Notes: generated by a model not told the origin, from the sequence alone. Shown: positions 43,389 through 52,016, counted from the first letter of the stretch. The stretch: DNA of 64,000 nucleotides from SHXR01 sp046160305 (GCA_046160305.1 JBJXGX010000199.1:1-64000), one strand, 5' to 3'. Program-made: numbers and translations.

Positions 43389-43840
43389 ATCGTCGCCGTT
43401 TCTTCTCAGGCATGGGCGTGACCGGACTTGGGCTCGCTGCGGTGGGCCCGCGCATCGTTCATGCGCAGGTGCAGATCTTCGATCCGAAAATCCTCGACGC
43501 CGTGACGAAGGGCGCCGGCGCGCGACGAGCACGCGTGAAGCTCGATCTTCCGGTGTTGGCCGACAACGGCAACTCGGTGGCGATGAAGGTAGCGGTGCAA
43601 AGCGAAATGTCTGCCGCCGATCATGTCAAGACGATCACGCTCGTCTCCGAGCGCAATCCCGTGCGCAACATAGCGACCTTTCACATCGGCCCGCGCGCCG
43701 GCCGGGCGGAAGTCGTATCGCGCCTTCGCCTCGCCGGCAGCCAGTGGGTCGCGGCGGTGGCGGAAATGTCCGATGGCTCGTTCTTCTACGCCGCCGAGCG
43801 CGTCGTGGTGACGTTGTCAGCGTGTGTGGATGAGAGTTAG
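43385..43840 (+). CDS. soxY: SoxY, sulfur-carrier protein
   Basis: 151 aa with a twin-arginine-like signal (NRRRFFSGMGVTGLGLAAVG). The fold pattern is ARVKLDLPVLADNGNSVAMK, SAADHVKTITLVSERNPVRN, TFHIGPRAGRAEVVSRLRLA and AEMSDGSFFYAAERVVVTLS. SoxY carries the sulfur substrate on a C-terminal Cys. Here the end is LSACVDES instead of the canonical GGCGG tail; a Cys is present, but not in the flexible Gly context. It overlaps soxX by 4 nt; soxZ does not follow directly because a Bug gene intervenes. Confidence 0.9.
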   Translation: MNRRRFFSGMGVTGLGLAAVGPRIVHAQVQIFDPKILDAVTKGAGARRARVKLDLPVLADNGNSVAMKVAVQSEMSAADHVKTITLVSERNPVRNIATFHIGPRAGRAEVVSRLRLAGSQWVAAVAEMSDGSFFYAAERVVVTLSACVDES

Positions 43841-43867
43841 ACCATTCACCACATCACCCTTCCCCAC

Positions 43868-43908
43868 TTCACCACAGGGGACACGGAGGACACAGGGGTT
43901 CGCGGAGG
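43868..43908 (+). repeat. Single arm of CACGGAGGA-type 9-nt repeats
   Basis: TTCACCACAGGGGACACGGA, then GGACACAGGGG and CGCGGAGG in tandem. No inverse arm was found downstream. The last unit (GCGGAGGAAA) doubles as ribosome site for the Bug gene at 43916. Confidence 0.6.
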
Positions 43909-43915
43909 AAATCGA

Positions 43916-44941
43916 ATGAGCTTGCTGTCTTCGGTGGCCATCGTGATCGCGTGGAATTCCAGGGTCCCATGGGTGGCGTCCCGCTCGGCTTGGGTACCGA
44001 TGCTGCTCTCTGTGCTCCTGGCGAACGCAGCCTATGCACAAGACGCTTGGCCCACCCGGCCGGTCCGCATGATCGTTTCTTCGTCGCCCGCCGGTGGAAC
44101 GGACGTCTACGCGCGACTCGTCGCGAACGTCTACAGCGAGGCGTTCCGGCAATCGTTCATCGTCGAGAATCGTCCGGGCGGCAATGGAACGATCGCTGCG
44201 GACGCAGTCGCGAAGTCAACGCCGGATGGGCATACATTGCTGGTGTCGGCCAGCCCGTCGATCGTCATTGCGCCGGTACTTTTCAGGAAGCAACCGTACG
44301 ATATCGATCGTGACCTCGCGCCGGTGACACGCGGCGTGTTGAGTCCGCTCGCGCTCTGTGTGTTGCCGACGCAACCGATCAAGACCCTCGCAGAGCTCAT
44401 CGCGCTGGCGAAGCGCGACGACGCAAAGATTCCCTATGGATCAGCGGGCGCGGCCAGCATGACGCATCTTGGTGTGCGCCTGTTCGAGGAAGCGGCGGGT
44501 ATTCGCTTCCTGCATATTCCGTACAAGGGGGTCGGGCCGGCGACGCAGGATCTTTTGGGCGGGCAGATCACCTTCGTGCTCACCGATTTGCCGGCCTCGA
44601 TTCACCACATTCGCGCCGGCAAATTGCTGCCGCTCGCCGTCATGCCAAAGACTGCGCTGCTACCATCGACGCCGAGTTTTGCCGAGACGGGCTTTCCCGG
44701 CGTTGAAGTGTTTGCCGCATTCGCCGTGGTGGCCCCCGCTGGAACGCCGGCGCCCATCATGCAGCGGCTGAGTGCAGTGTTGATGAAAGCGATGAAGAGC
44801 CCCGCCCTCGCCGGTAAGCTCGATGAATTGGGGCTGATTCCGGTGTTCGATACGCCGGAGGAAGCGGCGGTACGATTGCGAAAGGAACGCGAGATGTGGG
44901 CGTCCTTCGTGAAACGCACCGGCATGACAGTCGATCAATGA
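43916..44941 (+). CDS. Bug/TctC-family receptor located between soxY and soxZ
   Basis: 341 aa with a signal segment (VPMLLSVLLANAAYAQ) and the family motifs WPTRPVRMIVSSSPAGGTDV, FIVENRPGGNGTIAADAVAK, DGHTLLVSASP, LHIPYKGVGPATQDLLGGQ and LLPSTPSFAETG. The first 30 residues before the signal segment are longer than usual, so the start may lie downstream. Its position inside the sox operon (75 bp after soxY, 14 bp before soxZ) is unusual. It could serve uptake of a sulfur-containing acid, or be a simple insertion. Confidence 0.88.
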   Translation: MSLLSSVAIVIAWNSRVPWVASRSAWVPMLLSVLLANAAYAQDAWPTRPVRMIVSSSPAGGTDVYARLVANVYSEAFRQSFIVENRPGGNGTIAADAVAKSTPDGHTLLVSASPSIVIAPVLFRKQPYDIDRDLAPVTRGVLSPLALCVLPTQPIKTLAELIALAKRDDAKIPYGSAGAASMTHLGVRLFEEAAGIRFLHIPYKGVGPATQDLLGGQITFVLTDLPASIHHIRAGKLLPLAVMPKTALLPSTPSFAETGFPGVEVFAAFAVVAPAGTPAPIMQRLSAVLMKAMKSPALAGKLDELGLIPVFDTPEEAAVRLRKEREMWASFVKRTGMTVDQ

Positions 44942-44955
44942 AAGAGTGACCTCTG

Positions 44956-45276
44956 ATGGCAGCGCGCATACAAGTCCCCACCAATGCCAAGACGGGCGAT
45001 GTGATCGAGATTCGCATCCTGATCCAGCATCCGATGGAAACCGGCTACCGGGTGGACGATACCGGCAGGAACATCCCTCGCAATACGATTCGCTCGTTCG
45101 CCTGCACCTACAACGGTGAGGAGATTTTTCGGGCGGACCTGTCCTCGGGCGTATCGGCCAATCCGTACCTGCAATTCACCACCGTCGCCCAAGGCAGCGG
45201 CGTCATCGCGTGCACATGGATCGACGACACCGGCAAGCAGGAATCGGAACAACACCCGATTCAGGTTGCCGGATGA
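44956..45276 (+). CDS. soxZ: SoxZ, partner of the sulfur carrier SoxY
   Basis: 106 aa with the complete SoxZ pattern: IQVPTNAKTGDVIEIRILIQ, HPMETGYRVDDTGRNIPRNT, FACTYNGEEIFRADLSSGVS ANPY and IACTWIDDTGKQESEQHPIQV. It forms the SoxYZ dimer that presents the bound sulfur intermediate to the Sox enzymes. The stop overlaps the start of soxA (ATGA), so the two are coupled. Confidence 0.95.
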   Translation: MAARIQVPTNAKTGDVIEIRILIQHPMETGYRVDDTGRNIPRNTIRSFACTYNGEEIFRADLSSGVSANPYLQFTTVAQGSGVIACTWIDDTGKQESEQHPIQVAG

Positions 45277-46049
45277 CCCTTCGCTGGGCGGCCATTGTTC
45301 TGTTGGCCGCGTGGCCCGTCGTCGCGCAAGAACGCGCCATACCACTCGACAAGCTGTTGTCGGGCACCGTGTTCGTCAGTCCCGATCTGCGTGCACAGCA
45401 GGAAGACGACTTCGCCAATCCAGGCATGCTCTGGGTTGAACGTGGCGCGAAGCTGTGGAATCAAGCGGGCGGTGCGAGCGGCAAGGCCTGTGCAAGCTGC
45501 CATCAGGATGCACGGCAATCGATGCAGGGTGTGGCGGCCCGCTATCCGGTGATCGATAAGGAATCGGGCAAGCTCTTCAACACCGCTGATCGGATCCTGC
45601 AATGTCGCACTGAGCGCCAAGGCGCGGCGCGTCCTGCCTGGGAATCCGAAGAGCTTCTGTCACTCGTATCGTTCGTCGCGCATCAATCGCTGGGCACGCC
45701 GACCCGCACGCACTTCGATGAGAAAACGCGCCCGCATTTCGAGGCAGGCCGCGCGTTGTATTACCGGCGCATCGGGCAACTGAATCTTTCCTGCGCGCAT
45801 TGCCACGAATCGCTTTGGGGACGCACGCTGTTCGCGGAGAAGATCAGCCAGGGCCATCCGACGGCCTACCCGGTCTATCGATTGGACTGGCAGGCGCTCG
45901 GTTCGCTTGAACGAAGGCTCCGCGCATGCCTGTCGGGCGTGCGCGCGGAGATGATGCCGTACGGCGCGCCCGCTTATCGCGATCTGGAATTGTTTTTGTC
46001 CTGGCGCGCGCAGGGATTGCCGATCGAGACACCGGGGGTTAGAAGATGA
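45273..46049 (+). CDS. soxA: SoxA, dihaem cytochrome of the thiosulfate-oxidising complex
   Basis: 258 aa from ATG 45273 with signal peptide (MTLRWAAIVLLAAWPVVAQE). Two haem sites are present, KACASCHQDARQ and LSCAHCHESLWG, and the Cys of RRLRACLSGVRAEMMPYGAP is the expected active-site/haem ligand. This is the dihaem form of SoxA. It closes the visible sox cluster: soxB and soxCD are not in the window, so a complete pathway would need genes elsewhere. Confidence 0.94.
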   Translation: MTLRWAAIVLLAAWPVVAQERAIPLDKLLSGTVFVSPDLRAQQEDDFANPGMLWVERGAKLWNQAGGASGKACASCHQDARQSMQGVAARYPVIDKESGKLFNTADRILQCRTERQGAARPAWESEELLSLVSFVAHQSLGTPTRTHFDEKTRPHFEAGRALYYRRIGQLNLSCAHCHESLWGRTLFAEKISQGHPTAYPVYRLDWQALGSLERRLRACLSGVRAEMMPYGAPAYRDLELFLSWRAQGLPIETPGVRR

Positions 46050-46067
46050 GATTTTGGCGAAGCCACA

Positions 46068-46661
46068 CTACATCGGCGGCTTCACACCGTCTTTGCTCAC
46101 CTGGATCCGCTGCGTCGTCAACTTCCCGTCGGCCGCGGACTGCGCGATGGTGAACACGTATTCGCCTTTCACCAGATCCGCGCGGGTTCCCGGTACCGCG
46201 CGCACGATCGGCGCATTGGCCGGGACTTTGATCGTTTGCGAGCCGCCGTCATACGCCAAGGTCAGCTCGCGCTTGCCGGCCGACTGCGCAATCACGGTGA
46301 CCAGCGCATTCGTCATCGTCGAGTCCGGCTCCAGATCCCAGGGCGTGTGACCTTTCGCGACGGTTGGCGGCAGATAGTGCACTTCGAGCGCTTCGAGTGA
46401 GCCGTCCGGGCCGCGCTTGGCCGCTGACCCGACGAAATCCCCCTGCTTAATGTCCTCGAACTTGATCGCCTTGGCGACCGCAACGGCGGTTGTATCCGTC
46501 AGATGGACTTGGAGAGCCTTCCCTTCACGCGATTGAATCGACACCACGTTACCGTCCACTGCCGTGATCGTTCCGCGAATGCGAACATTGGTCTGCGCGA
46601 ACACCGATGTCCCGAGAAGTGTTCCCGCCATGCATGCCAAAAGCATTTGTGTCGTTCTCAT
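46068..46661 (-). CDS. Secreted OB-like protein of unknown function (DUF5666-like)
   Basis: 197 aa with a signal peptide (MRTTQMLLACMAGTLLGTSV, cleaved after FAQ). The mature part begins VRIRGTITAVDGNVVSIQSR EGK, the pattern of DUF5666-like proteins, followed by DIKQGDFVGSAAKRGPDGSL and a second strand-rich half. Relatives are often misannotated as metal ABC permeases. Function is unknown. It converges with soxA (18 bp). Confidence 0.75.
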   Translation of the reverse strand: MRTTQMLLACMAGTLLGTSVFAQTNVRIRGTITAVDGNVVSIQSREGKALQVHLTDTTAVAVAKAIKFEDIKQGDFVGSAAKRGPDGSLEALEVHYLPPTVAKGHTPWDLEPDSTMTNALVTVIAQSAGKRELTLAYDGGSQTIKVPANAPIVRAVPGTRADLVKGEYVFTIAQSAADGKLTTQRIQVSKDGVKPPM

Positions 46662-46833
46662 CGTTCTCTCCTTTTACGATCGCATCGAAGCATGCACCGA
46701 ACGCCCAACGCGAATCGCGAAGGTTCTTCGACAAGCATGCATCGCGCGATCGTACGCCCGACGACGCATTGCGTCGAGAGCCGGATCCACGCAACGGGAT
46801 TGGGCGCACCTGATTTTCATGCGCCGCGCCGCT

Positions 46834-47526
46834 TCATGGCACATCGGCTGTCGGCATTCGCGCAAGAATCGTCGCGGTCCGGCGTTCGAGAAACAGCGTG
46901 TTGCGATTCTTGTCGTAATAGCGGGGGCTCGGCATCATCGCCGCCAGGCGCGCGGCCTGCCATGCGTTCGCCTGCGTGGCATCCACCTTGAAGTAATGCA
47001 TCGTCGCCGCCTGCACACCAAACACGCCGTCTCCCCACTCGATAAGATTGAGATAGATCTCGAAGATCCGCCGCTTGGAAAGCACCGCCTCCAGCATCAC
47101 GGTAATCACGGCCTCCTGAATTTTACGCAGGGCCGACCGCTCGGCTGAAAGGAAGAGATTCTTGGCAAGCTGCTGGCTGATCGTGGAGCCACCGGCGACC
47201 ACCTTGCCACGCTCCAGATTTTTCTCCAGCGCCTTCTCGATCGCCTCCCAATCGAACCCCTCGTGGGCGAGAAACCGCGCATCCTCCGAGGCAATGACCG
47301 CGCGTTTAACGTGTACCGATATGCGCTCGTACGCGATCCATTGATGCCGCAACCGCGCGTCTGGATTCTTCTCACGCATGACCACAAGTCGCGCGTCCAT
47401 GAATGCGCTCGTCGACGGATTGAACCATCGCCACCAGCCGATCTGGGCGAAGATCCACAGTTCATAGAAAATGAACAGCAGGATCAGGAGGAGGAGAATC
47501 CTCGCAGCGAGTTTGGGCAGCGTCAT
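46834..47526 (-). CDS. mtgA: Monofunctional biosynthetic peptidoglycan transglycosylase
   Basis: 230 aa with an N-terminal membrane anchor (ILLLLILLFIFYELWIF) and the GT51 domain: VKRAVIASEDARFLAHEGFD (catalytic Glu), GGSTISQQLAKNLFLSAERS, KIQEAVITVMLEAVLSKRRI FEIYLN, and EWGDGVFGVQAATMHYF. It polymerises lipid II into glycan strands at the inner membrane. I start at the ATG at 47526; the ATG at 47556 would add ten residues. Confidence 0.94.
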   Translation of the reverse strand: MTLPKLAARILLLLILLFIFYELWIFAQIGWWRWFNPSTSAFMDARLVVMREKNPDARLRHQWIAYERISVHVKRAVIASEDARFLAHEGFDWEAIEKALEKNLERGKVVAGGSTISQQLAKNLFLSAERSALRKIQEAVITVMLEAVLSKRRIFEIYLNLIEWGDGVFGVQAATMHYFKVDATQANAWQAARLAAMMPSPRYYDKNRNTLFLERRTATILARMPTADVP

Positions 47527-47629
47527 TCCTGCGAGAATATGCCCGAATCCAGGCAAGGGCAGGCGATGTGTGTTGCCCCGATAATTGCCTTGTCATCGAC
47601 CTCAACGCATACCACGAGACGAAGCGTCC

Positions 47630-48394
47630 ATGGCCACCTACCCTGAACTCAAGAACCGCCTTGTCGCCATCACCGGTGCCGCAGAAGGCATCGGCGCGTC
47701 AACGGCACGCGCCTTCGCGGAACAAGGCGCGGCGCTTGCGCTGGTCGACATCAACGAAGCTGGAATCGACAAGATCATCGCCACGCTGTCATCTTCGCGC
47801 GGACGAACGATCGCGGTCGGTGCCGATGTCACCGACGCCCGGTCCGTCGCCGCGGCGATCGCACGGATCAACGCCGAGCTCGGTGGGCTCGATGTACTGA
47901 TCAACTGCGCGGGAGGCTACGGACGTCTTGCCACCGTGGAAGATATGCCGATCGACGAATGGGATCAGACCATAGCGCTCAATTTGCGAAGCGTGTTCCT
48001 TTTCACCAAGGCGGCGATCCCGAGTCTGAAGCGCTCCAAAGCGGGACGCATCATCAACGTTGCTTCGATCTCTGGGCGCACCGTGTTCGCGAATTCATCG
48101 CCGGCATACGGTGCAGCGAAAGCAGGCGTCATCCAGTTCACCCGCTTTCTCGCCTATCAACTTGGTCCGGATGGCATCACATCGAACGCGATCGCGCCCA
48201 TCACCACGTTGACCCCTCGCGTCGCGGCGCTGCGCACGAAAGAAGATGTGGAACGCATCGCCTCGCAGGTTCCGCTCCGAAGACTCGCGATTCCCGAGGA
48301 TCACGCGCAGGCGATGCTGTTCCTCGCCTCGGATGGAGCCGCCTATCTCAATGGCGTCACGCTAGACATCAATGGTGGGCGGGTGATGATGTAG
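47630..48394 (+). CDS. Short-chain dehydrogenase/reductase
   Basis: 254 aa with the NAD(P) site RLVAITGAAEGIGASTARAF, the structural motif NCAGG, the Asn in ALNLRSVFLF, the catalytic Ser in NVASISGRT and YGAAKAGVIQ (YxxxK). It is a classical SDR of FabG size. The Asp in LALVDINEAG suggests NAD(H) preference. Substrate is unknown. It is divergent from mtgA. Confidence 0.92.
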   Translation: MATYPELKNRLVAITGAAEGIGASTARAFAEQGAALALVDINEAGIDKIIATLSSSRGRTIAVGADVTDARSVAAAIARINAELGGLDVLINCAGGYGRLATVEDMPIDEWDQTIALNLRSVFLFTKAAIPSLKRSKAGRIINVASISGRTVFANSSPAYGAAKAGVIQFTRFLAYQLGPDGITSNAIAPITTLTPRVAALRTKEDVERIASQVPLRRLAIPEDHAQAMLFLASDGAAYLNGVTLDINGGRVMM

Positions 48395-48438
48395 TGCGAC
48401 GAGCTGGCGTTCGTCGTGGCTCTCTAAATCCTACGCCG

Positions 48439-48564
48439 TCAAAGATTCACCGAAACACCTCGTTCGGCCACCCCCTTCGACAAGTGCGCAGACGCCCGAT
48501 GTCTCATCGTTTCTTGTGCCGTTCCTCTGTGTCCCCCGTGTCCTCCGCGGTGAATCTTTGAGGC
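48439..48564. repeat. Dyad with CACGGAGGA-type right arm
   Basis: TCAAAGATTCACCG (48439-48452) pairs perfectly with CGGTGAATCTTTGA (48549-48562). The right arm is preceded by the 9-nt units TCCTCTGTGTCCCCCGTG; on the left side they are largely replaced by other sequence, so one arm is decayed. It lies between the convergent SDR and amidohydrolase genes. Confidence 0.65.
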
Positions 48565-48583
48565 TGTAGAAACGACTGAGGCT

Positions 48584-49657
48584 TTAGATAGTCCGCAACT
48601 TCGGCAAGATCCGCAGCGCGTTCCCCCGATCGATCGCCATCCGTTCCGCCGCGGTGAACGTGCGTGCGCCCAATCCATCGACGACCTCTCCGGCGATGCG
48701 ATAGGGGAAGTCGGTGCCGAACATGACCTGCGAGACCGGTACGAGCTTGGTCAGTGCGGCGATCGCCCCATCGTGATGGCCCTGTGCGGTGTCGTAGAAG
48801 AATTTCCGTACTTCGTGTTGCACGCCGTTCGGCAGCACCGTCTTCGCGGCATCCTTCATGTCGACCTCCTGGCGTGTGAAGCGGCTCCAGAGGAACGGCA
48901 CGGTGCCGCCGCTATGCGAGAGGATCCAGCGTATCTCGGGAAATCGTGCGGCCGTACCGCCAAAGAGCAGACTCGCCGCTGTGCGCGAGGTATCGGTCGC
49001 GAACTCGATCGCCGATGGCGGCAGCCCTGGAATCGGATTTCGACAGCACGCCGGCGACAGCGGATGGGTATAGATCACGGCCTTGCGCCGATTGAGCTCT
49101 TCCCAGATCGGCGCGAACTGCGGATCGCCGAGATACTTCGTACCGTAACTCGTCATGAGGCCGATGCCATCGGCCTTCAAGCTATCGAAGGCATATTCGA
49201 TTTCGCGGAGACTCCCTTCGGTGTCCATCAGCGGCAACGTTGCGAACGAACCGAAGCGTCCGGGGTAATCGCGCGCCATCTGCGCGGCGAACTCATTCGC
49301 TTCACGCGCGAGCCGGCGATCGACGTCAACCTCGCCGTAGTAGGTACCCGGCTGCATCAGCGCCACGACAGAGGTCGCGATGCCGGATTTGTCCATGTCT
49401 TCAATCGATCGTTGCACCGACCATTGCGGTGGGCGCGGCTGGCCGCGCTTGATCGACTCGGCCACATAAGCGGGTGGCATGATGTGATGATGGATATCGA
49501 TCCGATGCGGCCTACCTGCAATCGGCGTCGTACCGACCGGCATGCTTTCGCACCCTGGCAGCATCGCGCTTGCCCCAAGCGCCGCGAGACCGGTCAGGAA
49601 GCCGCGTCGTGCGAGGTTCGCTTGTTCGTTTGGGCAGGTGCAGAGGCGCAGGTTCAT
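48584..49657 (-). CDS. Amidohydrolase of the ACMSD/amidohydrolase-2 family, exported lipoprotein-like
   Basis: 357 aa. The N-terminus has a twin-arginine-like signal with lipobox (ARRGFLTGLAALGASAMLPG then C). Metal ligands follow the family: RIDIHHHIMPP, IYTHPLSPACC, ILSHSGGTVPFLWSRF and MFGTDFPYRIAGE. It should hydrolyse or decarboxylate a carboxylic substrate. AGGAG lies upstream of ATG 49657, so this start is well supported even though the TolC-like reading frame overlaps it by 146 nt. Confidence 0.88.
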   Translation of the reverse strand: MNLRLCTCPNEQANLARRGFLTGLAALGASAMLPGCESMPVGTTPIAGRPHRIDIHHHIMPPAYVAESIKRGQPRPPQWSVQRSIEDMDKSGIATSVVALMQPGTYYGEVDVDRRLAREANEFAAQMARDYPGRFGSFATLPLMDTEGSLREIEYAFDSLKADGIGLMTSYGTKYLGDPQFAPIWEELNRRKAVIYTHPLSPACCRNPIPGLPPSAIEFATDTSRTAASLLFGGTAARFPEIRWILSHSGGTVPFLWSRFTRQEVDMKDAAKTVLPNGVQHEVRKFFYDTAQGHHDGAIAALTKLVPVSQVMFGTDFPYRIAGEVVDGLGARTFTAAERMAIDRGNALRILPKLRTI

Positions 49658-50987
49658 TGTTCACTCCTAGGTTTAATGTTCGAATTCGGTGCGTCGCATG
49701 GTGCGAATCGATCGGCGTGCGACGCGTGCGGCCCGGCAAATGAACGCCGGGATGAACGATACCGATTCCCGCGAGCGTCTGCTGCAGATCCACTTCAGCC
49801 AGCCAGAAGTCCCGCTCGGGATGTAAAGCCTCCGTGACGACGTTGGCCTGTTCGTCCGCATCGGCGAGCAGCGCAAACACGCTGACAAGCATGCCGTTGT
49901 ACCGAAGAAGTGTTTCCGTGCCGATGCGCTTGACGACCGGAATCACCGCATCGCGGGCGTGTCGCGCCAATTCATAACCCGCACGATAGCCAATCCATGC
50001 GGTGCGCACCTCGGTGCGGGCGCGCACGGCCAATTCGTCTAGTTGCGCAAGTAGCGGGCCATGAATCACTGCCTCGTCATGCACATTCGGCACGCCGCTT
50101 GCGAGCAGGTCCCTTACCAAATCCTCTGCATCGATCGCGGCGCGGGGTCTGCGCAAGTCCCACCTTTGCGCAACGGCACGGGCTTCGAGCCCCTCGGCAC
50201 CGACGATCGAAGTCGGCAGATCGGGCAAGCGCGACGGCAGCTGGATCCGCTCGATGTCCTGCCCCCAGAGGCCAAGTGCGTGAGCGAGTTTTTCGCGCTC
50301 AATCGAGGCGAGCGCTCGTGCCGCGATATGGCGTCCTACTGCCTCGCCAAGCGTACGCTCGGCGCGCAGCACTTCCAGCATCGATGCATTGCCGATGCGT
50401 TGCATCCGTTGTGCAAGTTCATGGCTCGCCTGCGAAGCAGCGACCACCCGGTAATGGAGATCGGCTTCCTGCAAAGCGGCGACCGCGGCGATCCTTGCAC
50501 GGCGCGCGGCGAATAGCGCAACGCCGATTTCTTCGGCTGTCCGGGTGCGGATGTGGAAACTTGGCTGGCCGCGGACGAGCATCGCCTGCGTAAGCCAGTC
50601 GAGAACGTTGACGGTGAGCGAGCGCTCGATCCTCACCTCGATGTCTAGCGCCTCGCGCGATTTGACGCGCGCGGGGCCGTGCGCAGCCGCCAAACGCTTC
50701 GACGCATCGATCCCGAGAATCGCGAGTCCGCGCGTGACGATTGGGCTATGCAGGAACGCAATCTCGGCAGCACTGTCTTGTGAAAGCGATGCACCGAGCA
50801 GCTCGTTCTCGCGTTCACGCACTCGCACCTGATCTGCGCTCGGTGCAGCCCCGCTTTCGAAGACCAGCGGGGAAGTGGCGGAGGCCGGATCCGCCGGTCC
50901 TTCCCCATCGCTATGCGCGCTTGCAACGCCGAATGCGATCGCCGTCATGCTTCCTGCGGCGATCACGATGTCCCGCACCTTCAACAC
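49512..50987 (-). CDS. TolC-family outer membrane efflux-like protein
   Basis: 491 codons with signal peptide (VIAAGSMTAIAFGVASAHSD). Long helical stretches with TolC-type repeats are visible: RIGNASMLEVLRAERTLGEA and, in the second half, EVRTAWIGYRAGYELARHAR, RIGTETLLRYNGMLVSVFAL. The family normally ends soon after DFWLAEVDLQQTLAGI (near residue 410). Here the frame runs on for about 80 codons through the start of the amidohydrolase gene, so the natural stop was probably lost or the frame shifted near 49740. Relatives often sit in copper or multidrug efflux loci; no pump genes are present. Confidence 0.75.
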   Translation of the reverse strand: MLKVRDIVIAAGSMTAIAFGVASAHSDGEGPADPASATSPLVFESGAAPSADQVRVRERENELLGASLSQDSAAEIAFLHSPIVTRGLAILGIDASKRLAAAHGPARVKSREALDIEVRIERSLTVNVLDWLTQAMLVRGQPSFHIRTRTAEEIGVALFAARRARIAAVAALQEADLHYRVVAASQASHELAQRMQRIGNASMLEVLRAERTLGEAVGRHIAARALASIEREKLAHALGLWGQDIERIQLPSRLPDLPTSIVGAEGLEARAVAQRWDLRRPRAAIDAEDLVRDLLASGVPNVHDEAVIHGPLLAQLDELAVRARTEVRTAWIGYRAGYELARHARDAVIPVVKRIGTETLLRYNGMLVSVFALLADADEQANVVTEALHPERDFWLAEVDLQQTLAGIGIVHPGVHLPGRTRRTPIDSHHATHRIRTLNLGVNNEPAPLHLPKRTSEPRTTRLPDRSRGAWGKRDAARVRKHAGRYDADCR

Positions 50988-51005
50988 GGTTCGCTCTGCG
51001 CGCAG

Positions 51006-52016
51006 TCAGGGGAGCTTGGCGATGGCGCGTGCCGGTCCGGTCAACTCCTGGATGTGCATCCCGGTGTAGGCTCGATCAACCGCGTAGATCAACCCGCGAT
51101 CATCGACCTCGAGATTGTTCGTCTGGATCGCGACCTTGCAACGATCGACGCCGTTCACGTTGATGCAGCGCTGCGCGGTCTTGGGTGTCACTGCCGGAAT
51201 GTAGTACCCGACCTCCTTTGGCGACCAGGGATCGCGAATATCGACCGCGCGGATCCCCGCATTGAAGTACGCAGGATGTCGCGCGTCTTGCCCTCGGAGT
51301 TTCTCGCGAATTCCGGTACGTCAATCCCAAGCACGGGGAACGTCATATGCGCGCCCTTGCGTGGCGACGTGAAGAGCCGCGTCACCTCGGGATAGGTGAG
51401 ATTCTCAGGTGTCGGTGCCAGGGGATTCTGCACGGCCGGATTGCCACGAATCAATTTCTCGCGATCGAGAATCTGAATGACGCCATCGAGGAACGTCCCA
51501 TAGCCCACGTAAAGGCGATTGCCGGCGCGAATCGCACCATGCAGATCGAAGCGGCGAGCCTCTTTCGACTCCGGGGCGGCCGGCTCCTGCCCGACCAGGC
51601 CAAAATCGCGAATGTGGCGCGGGTTGGCCGGATCGGCGAGATCGAATACCTGCATCATGCGCCGTATTTTCCAGCCTTCGGCACCAGATACGAGATACGC
51701 AATGCCGGTGTCGCATTCCCAGAAATTCTTATGCGTATCCTTGATGCCCGTCACCACCGTTTTCAATAAGGTCGGCGTCTCGGGTGCGGTAACGTCCCAT
51801 ATCTCGTGCGCGCTATTGCCGAGCGACCGCAGCAGATAGAACTTGTTCGGATCGCCTTTCGGGAGCATCTTGCCCGCGCACATGCGCACCATCTGCGCGC
51901 CGCCGATCTCGCCCTGCCCCTTTTCGCCCGGAATATGGAATAGCTGGCGCGGGCTCTTTGGATCGGTGACATCGATGATCGAGGTCCCGTTGTTTTCGGT
52001 TTGAACAGACTATTGT
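51006..52016 (-). pseudogene. Broken beta-propeller (LVIVD-type) protein gene
   Basis: The upstream part (from about 52016) lacks a start: a TAG precedes QSVQTENNGTSIIDVTDPKS. It continues MVRMCAGKMLPKGDPNKFYL, RMMQVFDLADPANPRHIRDF and FPVLGIDVPEFARNSEGKTR. Near 51275 some 60 codons are missing and the frame changes to YFNAGIRAVDIRDPWSPKEV, VAIQTNNLEVDDRGLIYAVD, ending at 51006. Repeats of the V-FDL/VDI type are those of LVIVD propeller proteins. N-terminal loss, deletion and frameshift make it non-functional. It lies 18 bp before the TolC-like gene. Confidence 0.82.

Noticed and set aside
46564..47148. A 194-codon plus-strand frame between the OB-like gene and mtgA.
   Set aside because: It overlaps the 3' half of mtgA in antisense and shows no family pattern.
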